IMG/VR virus record: IMGVR_UViG_3300037076_000069
Span: 1 to 37,958 of that record
Source: a virus
DNA: 37,958 nt
Reading direction: 5' to 3' (one strand)
Part shown: positions 23,909 through 31,196 of the stretch, in pieces
Layout: every line of letters starts with the position of its first letter
How positions within the stretch are numbered: position 1 is the first letter of the stretch
Translations under genes and position numbers: made by a program
Notes under the pieces: model-generated
The model's input: only the letters and a program-made list of their open reading frames with translations
The model's database searches: none
What the model was told of the DNA's origin: nothing

Positions 23909-24500
23909 GCCCAAGTCGGAACGACGTGAAGAAACGAACGGAGCCTAAACAGCCCGGTGACAGATTCAATACGGTGCCTAGACCGCCACGCGGCAAGGTC
24001 GATGGCATTGTTGAGCGTGATGTGCAACTTTCCGTAGTAATACGGTTAGGCCCGGCCTCGAAAGAGGTGGATGTAATTCCCGTAACTGAGGTACCGGTCG
24101 GTTGGAACCCGACGATGCAAGCAGTCTATTCCGGCAGATTCCGAGGAATGGACCGAAGCTAGTCACGCGCTCAACAATGCCATCACCCACCATCTAGGCT
24201 TAATATTACTTTGCGTGATGCCGCTGTTGAGCTAATCAAAACTATTCCCGGAGTTGTGGGTTCGAGCCCCGCCAAGTTTGTGCGTCTTGTGGTGTAATGG
24301 TAACACGAAGGATCGCCGGGCAAAGTCGAAGAGAAAACGCACAGCTCAACAGCGCTATCACCAGTGAGCCGTGCAGCAGCCTTAATGGAGATTACCGTGG
24401 CGACGACCTGCACAAGTACCGGATACCTCATCTCTCTTGAACAGAGTTGAACGACCTCACGCTCATCATTAGGTTGGTGAGCTTGTGCCCGTATTCCTAC
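23905..24500 (+). ncRNA. Candidate large structured non-coding RNA (GOLLD/ROOL-like class)
   Basis: No credible gene in about 990 bases between the decoration-like gene and the capsid. The + strand folds extensively. Stem A pairs 24001-24017 with 24168-24184 (17 perfect pairs, plus three more past a bulge). Inside it are CCGTA-GTAA-TACGG and CCTC-GAAA-GAGG, both with GNRA loops on the + strand only, GTCGG-TTGGAAC-CCGAC and an ATTCC/GGAAT hairpin. Stem B pairs 24222-24233 with 24343-24354 (12 perfect) and 24215-24219 with 24357-24361; it encloses a tRNA-like element. Further stems follow (GTGCAG/CTGCAC, GCACAAG/CTTGTGC). Large ornate RNAs of several hundred bases with embedded or adjacent tRNAs are known from phages (GOLLD, ROOL). 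I cannot test homology here; ends are approximate. Confidence 0.55.
24247..24320 (+). ncRNA. Permuted tRNA-like element
   Basis: A canonical T-arm (GTGGG-TTCGAGC-CCCGC, 24256-24272) comes first. CAAG (24273-24276) then pairs with CTTG (24286-24289) across a nine-base loop in place of the acceptor end. Next come TG and a canonical D-arm (GTGT-AATGGTA-ACAC, 24292-24306), with residues equivalent to U8, A14, G18, G19 and A21. CCCGG (24247-24251) and CCGGG (24316-24320) close the element where the anticodon stem would be. Order T-arm before D-arm means a circularly permuted tRNA shape joined to the larger RNA through its anticodon stem. No normal anticodon loop is seen, so it is more likely a structural tRNA mimic than a decoding tRNA. 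Confidence 0.55.
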
Positions 24501-24523
24501 ATCTTGCCCAGAGATAAACAAAC

Positions 24524-24553
24524 GAAAAGCCCACCAGCTTGAAGCCAGTGGGC
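24524..24553 (-). terminator. Rho-independent terminator
   Basis: On the minus strand GCCCAC (24553-24548) pairs with GTGGGC (24534-24529), followed by TTTTCGTTTGTTT. It closes the transcript of the small structural gene at 24602 and marks the right edge of the gene-free region. Confidence 0.7.
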
Positions 24554-24601
24554 AGGAGTATATGTTAGCGAATCAGCGTTTGCGCGACGCCGGAAAGTCG
24601 G

Positions 24602-24982
24602 TCAATGCGTGATGGCCGTACTGCGCCCCGTTTCTATCCACGAACTGCCGTTCGACATGAAGAAAACAGTGATGGTCTTGCCGGTCGTGGGATTCACGGT
24701 CGCAGAAACCTTAAAATTCGTGCTTAGCGTTACCGTCACGCCACCAGTGTCCTTGATCATAACTGCGGCCTCTTGCCCAAGAACGCCGCCAGTCGTAGCG
24801 GTAATGGTCGAAGTAGCCGATGTGGAATTTAGGCCATTGATAAATGCGTAGGCATTATTCGCCAAATCCAGCGCCATAGTAGCGGCGTAGGTCGGGGCGT
24901 AGTACACGCGGCCAGGGCCACCGTGAAACTGCGCGATTGCGTTAGCGTTCTGATTGAAAATAGTCGTGGTGGCGGAAGGCAT
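24602..24982 (-). CDS. Putative small structural protein
   Basis: 126 residues, low in charge, rich in Thr, Ala, Gly and Val (TTTIFNQNANAIAQFHGGPG, then repeated TATTGG and TVTLST strands). This looks like a small beta-sandwich decoration or head protein. It lies between groES and the RNA region, flanked by a stem-loop and a terminator. Family not identified. Confidence 0.6.
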   Translation of the reverse strand: MPSATTTIFNQNANAIAQFHGGPGRVYYAPTYAATMALDLANNAYAFINGLNSTSATSTITATTGGVLGQEAAVMIKDTGGVTVTLSTNFKVSATVNPTTGKTITVFFMSNGSSWIETGRSTAITH

Positions 24983-24994
24983 GATTTTGAGGTG

Positions 24995-25037
24995 TTAAAA
25001 TTAAATGATCTAGGTCGGGAGTATCCGCCTAGATCAT
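24995..25037 (-). terminator. Stem-loop, possible partial terminator
   Basis: ATGATCTAGG (25005-25014) and CCTAGATCAT (25028-25037) are a perfect ten-base inverted repeat with a 13-base loop. On the minus strand TTTAATTTT follows. It lies between the groES-like stop and the next start, so it may reduce read-through or protect the downstream mRNA end. Confidence 0.5.
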
Positions 25038-25071
25038 AATGTCAAGTTTGTAAGTAGAAAACGGTATGGAC

Positions 25072-25341
25072 TTACGTAATTATCCCAACTATGTCGCGCT
25101 CTCGTCCATGCCAAACCTCTATCCCATCCATTTGCTGCTTAGTGTCATCCCAGTACTCGCTTAGTAGGACCGTCTTGCCGACAGTCGCCAGCTCAACTTT
25201 CGGCCCAGCGGCCACGACTCGCGCCTTCACGAATACCTGATTGCGAGTCGATTTGGTTGAGTCGGTGATGTAGATTCCGCCTATCTTGTCTTCACGAGCA
25301 ATCGGCGTAACGAAGATAACGTCGCGTAATGGTTTGATCAT
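25072..25341 (-). CDS. GroES-like co-chaperonin
   Basis: 89 residues, close to the usual 95 or so. The start IKPLRDVIFVTPIAREDKIGG and the middle ARVVAAGPKVELATVGKTVLLSEYW follow the chaperonin-10 pattern (N-terminal Lys-Pro-Leu-x-Asp, Val-Val-Ala-x-Gly-Pro, Gly-x-x-Val-Leu). The mobile loop would be near STKSTRNQ. Overlaps the scaffold stop by four bases. Phage co-chaperonins (for example T4 gp31) work with host GroEL to fold the capsid protein; the location between scaffold and capsid genes fits this. Confidence 0.85.
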   Translation of the reverse strand: MIKPLRDVIFVTPIAREDKIGGIYITDSTKSTRNQVFVKARVVAAGPKVELATVGKTVLLSEYWDDTKQQMDGIEVWHGRERDIVGIIT

Positions 25342-26354
25342 CGACGTGTGCCTCCCGCCGCTTGCCGCGTAGCCTGCGCCTTGCGTGCAGACTCAGCCTG
25401 CCATTGGAGCACCTTGGCCTTTACTGCCTTGTTGTTTGGATGCTCGGCATTCCAGTAGGCCGAATTCTCGGGATTCGCCTTGTTATGGATGACGTCTTGA
25501 GCGCGTGCGCCGTCATCGGGACCGCCACCGTTTCCCGACGTTTCGCCGGTCACAAGCCGCGGCTCGCCAAGCGCCACGCCAGCCCGACTAAGCATCAAGA
25601 AGACTTTAGAGTTCTTAAACACCGCATCGTTTTGAGGGTCGATTCCAAACGTGCGAGCGGTACGCTCCGCAAGATCAAGGGCTTTGTCGTACTGTACGCC
25701 GTCTTTCGAGAGCTGTGCTTGGATTTCTTTTTGCTGGGTTGCGTAGAAGTTCTTTTCATATTCTGCCTCTTGCTGCTGTTGGACTTGACTGGTCTGCATG
25801 TTGAGCGCGACGAGTTCTTTCACCATCGCCGGCGGCGTATTGAACTTGTGCATGATGCCAAGCGCAGAATCAAGGTATGCTTGATTCCATTGCTCGGCTG
25901 GCACCGTCTCAGGCCGTACAATGCCATAATCAGCCGCTTTCTCTGGCACGCCGTTAATCTGTCGCATCAGTTCGTTGCGGGCCTTAATCGCATCGGGCGG
26001 GGCATCAGCGGGCAACGCAGCAAGCCCCTTCTTGCCGGCAAGCGTGTTAAGGTTTGCCATCTTGCGCATGATCTCATCGACGTTCTTGGCGTTGGCGAGT
26101 GATGGTGCGAGATGCTTCAGGTCATCGGGCAAACGCTCGTATGCCTTGGCGTCAACCGAGCCATCGTCTTTGATCCAGCTTTTGAACCAAGGTTCGGCGA
26201 CTGCGCTAGTTTGTTGACTTTGACCCGTAGCTGTTGAACTGGTCTGCGTTGAAGTAGAACCCGCCGTAGCAGTCGAACTTTGCGAAGCGCCACCATTTTC
26301 AAGTGCGTCGGTCGATGCTGCGGCGGGAGGAGTAGATGTTGAAATTTCACTCAT
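25338..26354 (-). CDS. Capsid scaffold protein (gp9-like)
   Basis: 338 residues. A low-complexity Ser/Thr/Gln N-terminus (about residues 1-50) leads into a helical, charged body (DDLKHLAPSLANAKNVDEIM, then QQQQEAEYEKNFYATQQKE) and a basic C-terminus (QAESARKAQATRQAAGGTRR). Order portal, scaffold, capsid and the helical charged make-up are those of podovirus assembly proteins. Confidence 0.82.
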   Translation of the reverse strand: MSEISTSTPPAAASTDALENGGASQSSTATAGSTSTQTSSTATGQSQQTSAVAEPWFKSWIKDDGSVDAKAYERLPDDLKHLAPSLANAKNVDEIMRKMANLNTLAGKKGLAALPADAPPDAIKARNELMRQINGVPEKAADYGIVRPETVPAEQWNQAYLDSALGIMHKFNTPPAMVKELVALNMQTSQVQQQQEAEYEKNFYATQQKEIQAQLSKDGVQYDKALDLAERTARTFGIDPQNDAVFKNSKVFLMLSRAGVALGEPRLVTGETSGNGGGPDDGARAQDVIHNKANPENSAYWNAEHPNNKAVKAKVLQWQAESARKAQATRQAAGGTRR

Positions 26355-26357
26355 GGG

Positions 26358-26516
26358 TTATCTTAGTTTCGATGGTATTCCAAACTGGGGTCCTTGCATG
26401 TAAATAGATTCATAGCGTAACACCGTTACGTTAAAAATCTTAACCACTGTAAAAATAGTCGTAACTCCACTTTTACGAGAGTCGATTGATTCGTATTCTT
26501 TAGTTATAGAAATCAT
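26358..26516 (-). CDS. Hypothetical small protein
   Basis: 52 residues beginning MISITKEYESIDSRKSGV, with a hydrophobic middle (TTIFTVVKIFNVTVLRYES). It fills the gap between its neighbours; its TAA is followed by three bases and the scaffold ATG. No SD seen. Small size keeps confidence moderate. Confidence 0.45.
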   Translation of the reverse strand: MISITKEYESIDSRKSGVTTIFTVVKIFNVTVLRYESIYMQGPQFGIPSKLR

Positions 26517-26528
26517 GGGTTTTGTGTG

Positions 26529-27122
26529 TTAGCTTGAATAGTCGCTGAGTTCGTCTCCGGGCTCATTCGCGCCGACAACCTCATAACGGGTGAAGGTGAG
26601 ATGCGTTGAGCGAGTGGCGAGAATGCCGTCCTCTTTCTCGTAAACGTGATCCTCAAGAACTACGAGGTCGTTACTGTCGCGCTTCATTACCTTGTCGATG
26701 CGCCTTCCGTGAACGCGAATAGGCTCGCCGTTCTTATCGAGCGAAACTCCGTAGCGCACGTAAGCCTCTTGCGGACGCCACTTGAAATACCAGTCAACGA
26801 CTACTTTCGTCTTATCGCCTAGCTGCATCGTCGGCTTAGGGCATGTCGGCTCTTTGGGCGAGATTACATCTTCGGGACGGCCCTTGATCGACATGCTCAC
26901 GATCTTGTTGCCGCTTGCTGCCGTTCCTTCGTCGTCAAACTCAATCACTCGGCAAATCTTTGCTGCATGTTTAAGGCGGGCTTCTTCGTCTTGATATTCG
27001 AGGTGCCCCTTCTCTTCGTCATAAAAGGCGCGCTTTACCGGCTTGCCTTTGATATTCTGAATCACTGATCCATCTTCAAGCAGCTCGTAGGAGGGCTTGA
27101 CTGGAGTTTCGTTCGCTGACAT
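26529..27122 (-). CDS. Hypothetical structural-block protein
   Basis: 197 residues, mixed alpha/beta and charged, with segments VDWYFKWRPQEAYVRYGVSL and THLTFTRYEVVGANEPGDEL. It lies between portal and scaffold in the late operon. No family recognised; a head completion or assembly factor is possible by position only. Confidence 0.65.
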   Translation of the reverse strand: MSANETPVKPSYELLEDGSVIQNIKGKPVKRAFYDEEKGHLEYQDEEARLKHAAKICRVIEFDDEGTAASGNKIVSMSIKGRPEDVISPKEPTCPKPTMQLGDKTKVVVDWYFKWRPQEAYVRYGVSLDKNGEPIRVHGRRIDKVMKRDSNDLVVLEDHVYEKEDGILATRSTHLTFTRYEVVGANEPGDELSDYSS

Positions 27123-27127
27123 TTTTA

Positions 27128-27433
27128 CTATTCCTTTATTGTCTTACGTTTCGGTTTCGTATCTGGGCTATCAAGTCCCTTTTTGATTCGTTTCCTAATA
27201 GCGATAAAGAGCGCACGGCCACCGTCCAGTTTGGCGGCAAGGTGAGAGTCAAAGAGCGGGTTAAGCGATCCGCCGAACGCAGGGTTCTCGAATCCGCTGA
27301 ACGCCTCAAGCTCGTCAAAGACAAGCTGTTGATCTACGCTGCGGTGATTAGGCGCACCAAATACCGACAGGAACGCCTTATTTAGCCGCTTAGATTTTCC
27401 GATGTCTTCGGAAACTTCCGGGGTCTCACTCAT
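27128..27433 (-). CDS. Bbp19-like small phage protein
   Basis: 101 residues. The pattern AFLSVFGAPNHRSVDQQLVF, then DELEAFSGF and DGGRALFIAIRKRIKKGL resembles the Bbp19-like family found next to podovirus portal genes (one small helical domain ending in GR-x-x-x-x-x-I). Role unknown, likely in head assembly. Confidence 0.65.
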   Translation of the reverse strand: MSETPEVSEDIGKSKRLNKAFLSVFGAPNHRSVDQQLVFDELEAFSGFENPAFGGSLNPLFDSHLAAKLDGGRALFIAIRKRIKKGLDSPDTKPKRKTIKE

Positions 27434-27477
27434 GATGGTTCCTCAGCTCTGACTATCTTTTTACATCAAGTCAATGA

Positions 27478-29181
27478 TTAACCACCAGCCGCTTGCATGG
27501 CCTGATCCTGCACCTGTTGCGGTGCGCCTCCCAAGTTCTTCGCGGCCTTGCTCATCTGTTCAGCTTGCATCATGGCGTTCTGTTTCTCCTGTTGAGCCTG
27601 ACGCTGAGCGCGGATTTGATCACGTTTCTTGATCGGCATGAGAAGTTTCGAATCAACGCCGTTATTGAGCGCGTACTTGCGAGCGCCTTCGTCTAGGTCG
27701 AAATTATCTAGGATGTCAGGACGCGCCTGAGCAAGCTGCCCAAGCCCTTCCATCGTATTATTGAAACCGGCATTCTGTAGCGCCTTTAGCGCAAGTGAGA
27801 TTCGGCTCGTGATCGATATGGACGGCATCGCAATCGACTGCGTGCCATCTGGGTTTTGCACCATCAAACTTTGCGGAGCCTGACCGAATAAGCCTTTGCG
27901 GTAAAGGATGCCAAAGTCGCGGAGCAACATTGGGTTCAAGAACTCCGTAATGCGGCGATAGAAAACCGGCGTGAACTGCTCTAGCTTCTCGCCGATGCGC
28001 TGCGCAATCTCGTAGGCCGTCATCTTCTTATCGGCTAGCTGCTCCAGCATTGTGAACATGTTCACATAAAAATGCTTGTTGATGGCGTCTTTCAGCTCAT
28101 CCAAGTCTTCCTTAAGGTCGCGTCCATCGCCTTGCGTCAGCCACTCACGCGGAACAACGCCCGCCTTCATGTCATCGGCATTTACCGTTGTCCTACCGCC
28201 AGGGCGCAAATCTGTGTCGCCTTCCATCGTGTCAGGCTCAAGGAATCGCGGATAAGCCTTCAACTCGTGTAGCGCGTGCCCGTACTGCTTCACATAATTC
28301 GCCTGCCTAGCATCGCACAACGCATCAAATGCCGGTGAGTATCCCCAGACGCTACCAGTGCCCCACTCGTCAAACCGGCTCACGAAATAGGGCATCTCAT
28401 CGTAGCCGCTCACCTCGCAGCAATGGCGCGTCTCACGCTCAATGTAGACGCTCGCAATCGGCTTGTTGTCGCCGGTCATGCGTCCTTTGATTCGCTTGCT
28501 ATCCTCACGCGGGAACACGGCATGGATGAACTTGAACTTCTTTTCTTCGCTCTTACCGCTCTCACTCATCTTCTTGAGCTGCTCACTCAACTGATCCTCT
28601 CCAAACCACTGGCGAGCCTGCCGAACGGTCAATTCAAACTCACGCCGCACCGTGTCAACAATACCCTCGTCGTTCTCGGCAATGTCGCAATGCCACGGTT
28701 CAAATTGGCGATAGTTGAGCGCCGTGCGCTTTCCCTCGTCGCAGAACATGATGCCCGTGCCAATTGTTCCGCACTGCATGTAATCAGTCGAAACCTTCGC
28801 GTAGAAATTGCTCTTCTGCTTCTCGCGCATTACGACTTCGGACGCATTCGCTAGCCATTGCCGCGCCGAGTCCAAGTCATCCTCGCGCCCTTCCGCCTTC
28901 AAAAACTCAGGCGGTTCAAACACTGCCCACGGTTCATTCGCAGGCGTCAGCCAGTTAAGCTGCCCAGCCCGCAGAACCTTAGCCGCAAGCACGCCCGTCG
29001 AGTCGTACAGCTTATCACTCCAGCCCGTAGTTCCCTCCGTCTTCTGAGTGTTTACGTTGGAGCGATTCGATAGGAAGTAGTTGGTTATGGATTGCCATGC
29101 GCTATCGAAGCGGGCTTTTCGCTTTGATTCACCAGTCTCGAATGCTTTAATCTGCTCCTCAGCTAATTTGTCGGTACTCAT
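27478..29181 (-). CDS. Portal / head-to-tail connector (gp8-like)
   Basis: 567 residues. Clear portal features: an N-terminal helical part, KLYDSTGVLAAKVLRAGQLN, GTIGTGIMFCDEGKR, RETRHCCEVSGYDEMPYFVS, the ALCDARQANYVKQYGHALHE helix, and MTAYEIAQRIGEKLEQFTPV of the T7-type head-tail connecting protein family. The C-terminus is Gln/Met-rich. The dodecamer forms the DNA entry pore and docks terminase. Confidence 0.92.
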   Translation of the reverse strand: MSTDKLAEEQIKAFETGESKRKARFDSAWQSITNYFLSNRSNVNTQKTEGTTGWSDKLYDSTGVLAAKVLRAGQLNWLTPANEPWAVFEPPEFLKAEGREDDLDSARQWLANASEVVMREKQKSNFYAKVSTDYMQCGTIGTGIMFCDEGKRTALNYRQFEPWHCDIAENDEGIVDTVRREFELTVRQARQWFGEDQLSEQLKKMSESGKSEEKKFKFIHAVFPREDSKRIKGRMTGDNKPIASVYIERETRHCCEVSGYDEMPYFVSRFDEWGTGSVWGYSPAFDALCDARQANYVKQYGHALHELKAYPRFLEPDTMEGDTDLRPGGRTTVNADDMKAGVVPREWLTQGDGRDLKEDLDELKDAINKHFYVNMFTMLEQLADKKMTAYEIAQRIGEKLEQFTPVFYRRITEFLNPMLLRDFGILYRKGLFGQAPQSLMVQNPDGTQSIAMPSISITSRISLALKALQNAGFNNTMEGLGQLAQARPDILDNFDLDEGARKYALNNGVDSKLLMPIKKRDQIRAQRQAQQEKQNAMMQAEQMSKAAKNLGGAPQQVQDQAMQAAGG

Positions 29182-29196
29182 GTAAAATTGGGTCGA

Positions 29197-29562
29197 TTAA
29201 AACGTCTTCCCTTTTGTACCCGATGCCGCAGATCCTGGAGAAAATCCGCCAGTATCCCCAGCGAAGATCGTCTTCTTTATGCTCTTCTTCATGGCTTCCT
29301 GCTGAACTAAGTCCATCTGCGCCCGCAGAACGTCAGCCCCGCTCGCACTTGTCGGCGATGATGTCGGTAACGCAGCAGCTGCCGCGGCAGCGTCATCAGC
29401 CTTTGCATTAGCCGCCGCCTTCTCATCAGTCGTGAAGCCCTTTCCGCTCACATAGTTCTTCAACAGCTGAGCCGGTGCGCTTCCAATCGGACTCGCGAAA
29501 CTATTCGCAATGTCTTTTGGCTTTAGGGATTTCGGTATAAGTCTTGCTCCGCCTACGCTCAT
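29197..29562 (-). CDS. Hypothetical structural-block protein
   Basis: 121 residues with a basic N-terminus, an Ala-rich middle (DDAAAAAAALPTSS) and a helical segment (VLRAQMDLVQQEAMKKSIKK). Small Ala-rich proteins often lie just upstream of portal genes in such phages. Function unknown. Confidence 0.6.
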   Translation of the reverse strand: MSVGGARLIPKSLKPKDIANSFASPIGSAPAQLLKNYVSGKGFTTDEKAAANAKADDAAAAAAALPTSSPTSASGADVLRAQMDLVQQEAMKKSIKKTIFAGDTGGFSPGSAASGTKGKTF

Positions 29563-29566
29563 ATGA

Positions 29567-29986
29567 TTATGCTGTTGCTACAGCGTTAAGGTTGAAAAGA
29601 AATGGCGACATTGTGAACTGCTTCAGTCGATCCGTGCTATAGAATCGAAGCTTGCGACCAGCCGCACCATGCGAACGCTGAAGGCAGATCAACGGCAGAA
29701 ACCACGGCATGAAGTCCCATACATTAGCGAGATTCCCTGCGAGCATTGAGACATACCACGCATCACATTCACCCCAATGGAAAAGGTAATCGCACGCCTT
29801 GATCTGCCATTGTTCAGCAGTGCTAACAACCGGCCTACAGGCTAAGAACACGTCAGGCCGACTAAACACAAATCCGCTTTCGAGATGCTTCTCAACGTAC
29901 CATTCAAACGCCTCAGCCTCTGGCTTTACGCGATATTCCTCGCGCATCCGTTCGTAGGCTGTTGACGCATCACGCACGGCAATCAA
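29567..29986 (-). CDS. Hypothetical protein, start coupled by TTGA overlap
   Basis: 139 residues if begun at TTG 29986, which overlaps the previous stop (TTGA, 29986-29983); GTG 29977 and ATG 29947 are alternatives. The longer open frame to 30145 would lie inside the neighbouring gene. The protein has many Trp and Tyr (AEAFEWYVEKHLESGF, LFHWGECDAWYVSML, VWDFMPWFLPLICL). Function unknown. Confidence 0.55.
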   Translation of the reverse strand: MIAVRDASTAYERMREEYRVKPEAEAFEWYVEKHLESGFVFSRPDVFLACRPVVSTAEQWQIKACDYLFHWGECDAWYVSMLAGNLANVWDFMPWFLPLICLQRSHGAAGRKLRFYSTDRLKQFTMSPFLFNLNAVATA

Positions 29987-30240
29987 TACCCGACTACGAT
30001 CAGCGTTGCGGTCGTTGCGGCCTTGATCTGGCGAGCCTGGATGCGATGGAACACGCCGAGCGCGGGAGACGTGAGAAGAACCGTATTCCCATCCGTATCG
30101 AGAATAGTCAAGTTTCCCGTGCCACCAACGTAAATCCCTCGGCACACACCACCCGCCAAATCAGTGTCATCAGGCGTCACCGCAACAAGTACGGCGTAAG
30201 GTGAGTCTGAACATTGTCGCTTCGATGCGGTAAATGGCAT
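29983..30240 (-). CDS. Small beta-rich phage protein (spike base type)
   Basis: 85 residues. The pattern VTPDDTDLAGGVCRGIYVGG, then ILDTDGNTVLLTSPALGVFH and TTATLIVVGY at the very end is shared by many small phage virion proteins described as spike-base or head-spike components. It overlaps the next gene by four bases. Confidence 0.7.
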   Translation of the reverse strand: MPFTASKRQCSDSPYAVLVAVTPDDTDLAGGVCRGIYVGGTGNLTILDTDGNTVLLTSPALGVFHRIQARQIKAATTATLIVVGY

Positions 30241-30254
30241 AAATTATCCTTTGT

Positions 30255-31166
30255 TTAGTAGATTGTCCAAGTGTTAGCGCCTGTGTTGACTGCCCAGAAA
30301 ATGCGAGATGTCAGCGTGGGAATGACCATTACGTTGGCCAGCGTTGTTCCAGTAGCGCCCGCCATCGTGACAGCTAAACTCGAAGCGTTGCTTACCATAA
30401 ACTCAATGGTGTCACCAACAGCAACTCCGGGAATTGCAGTAGAAAGCGCCGTTCCGGTATCGAGCGTGAAAGTTGCGGCAGTCGTACCGGTTTCCTGGAA
30501 CACTGTTCCGGCAGCCATCTGCGCGCCCGTAAGAGTCAACGTCGCGCCTGAGGTAGTAATCACGCTGCCAAAGTTGTAGCGCACACTCGCACCGAACTTG
30601 GTCTGCCCTGGTACAACAAGACCAACGCCCGTAGCCAGCGTTAAGAACGTGTCAGACAGCGTAGCCCGCAAGTTCGCCAGCAGCGTGCCGCCCGTGAAAA
30701 ACTTTATGGCCTTAGTCGCCGTCGCCGTGATGATCGTTAAATGACCGCCTACGGCCTGCAAATATGAATCATCCGCTCCGCCTGACGTGTAAGCAGCGTC
30801 GTTATATCCCGAAGAGTTTATCCCCATATCGACGTAATTCGTCGAATTAGTACCGTTGTCCGCCGTGCATACATGGTCTGACGATGCGCTCCCCGTCGCA
30901 GCAGAGTTTTGCACGTTAGATTGCACGCTCGCCGCATTGCTCTCAAGCCCTTGGATCGGCACGCCCGACGTAGCAATCGGAACATTGCTGCCGACTAGCA
31001 ACTGCTGATTCGTAGCATCCCAGAAGAAGTGAGCATTATCCTGCGAAATCTGCCCCGCTGAATTTACAAACAGAACGCTCCCAGCCGTGAGCTTCGTGCT
31101 AGTGGAACTAAATCCGTCCACCATCGCGTTAAGAATATCAGGATTAACGTCATAAATCGTTTTCAT
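30255..31166 (-). CDS. Putative head fibre / minor tail structural protein
   Basis: 303 residues, rich in Ser/Thr/Asn/Gly with few charges. The section LTAGSVLFVNSAGQISQDNA, HFFWDATNQQLLVGS is typical of phage fibre-like proteins that carry short 'output tag' repeats. The C-terminal part (residues about 200-303) looks like a beta-sandwich. Placed between terminase and portal, it may be a head fibre or decoration. Confidence 0.65.
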   Translation of the reverse strand: MKTIYDVNPDILNAMVDGFSSTSTKLTAGSVLFVNSAGQISQDNAHFFWDATNQQLLVGSNVPIATSGVPIQGLESNAASVQSNVQNSAATGSASSDHVCTADNGTNSTNYVDMGINSSGYNDAAYTSGGADDSYLQAVGGHLTIITATATKAIKFFTGGTLLANLRATLSDTFLTLATGVGLVVPGQTKFGASVRYNFGSVITTSGATLTLTGAQMAAGTVFQETGTTAATFTLDTGTALSTAIPGVAVGDTIEFMVSNASSLAVTMAGATGTTLANVMVIPTLTSRIFWAVNTGANTWTIY

Positions 31167-31196
31167 GCAAATTAGCCTTAATTAAAGTTTATAGAG

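Noticed and set aside
24256-24320. Ordinary tRNA gene
   Set aside because: The T-arm precedes the D-arm and no T-arm follows the D-arm; there is no anticodon loop with U33, so a normal tRNA cannot be formed.
23905-24500. Permuted group I intron with tRNA exons
   Set aside because: The order 3' exon then 5' exon would fit, but I could not find the P3-P7 core motifs or a U-G pair at a believable splice site, and the exon halves do not rebuild an anticodon stem without a nine-base insertion.
24183-24521. Minus-strand open frame of 112 residues in the gene-free region
   Set aside because: It reads through the paired strands of the structured RNA, with no start signal and no protein-like pattern.
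25017-25045. Promoter beginning TTGACA on the minus strand upstream of the gene at 24602
   Set aside because: No -10 box at a proper distance; the sequence is mostly occupied by the ATGATCTAGG inverted repeat.
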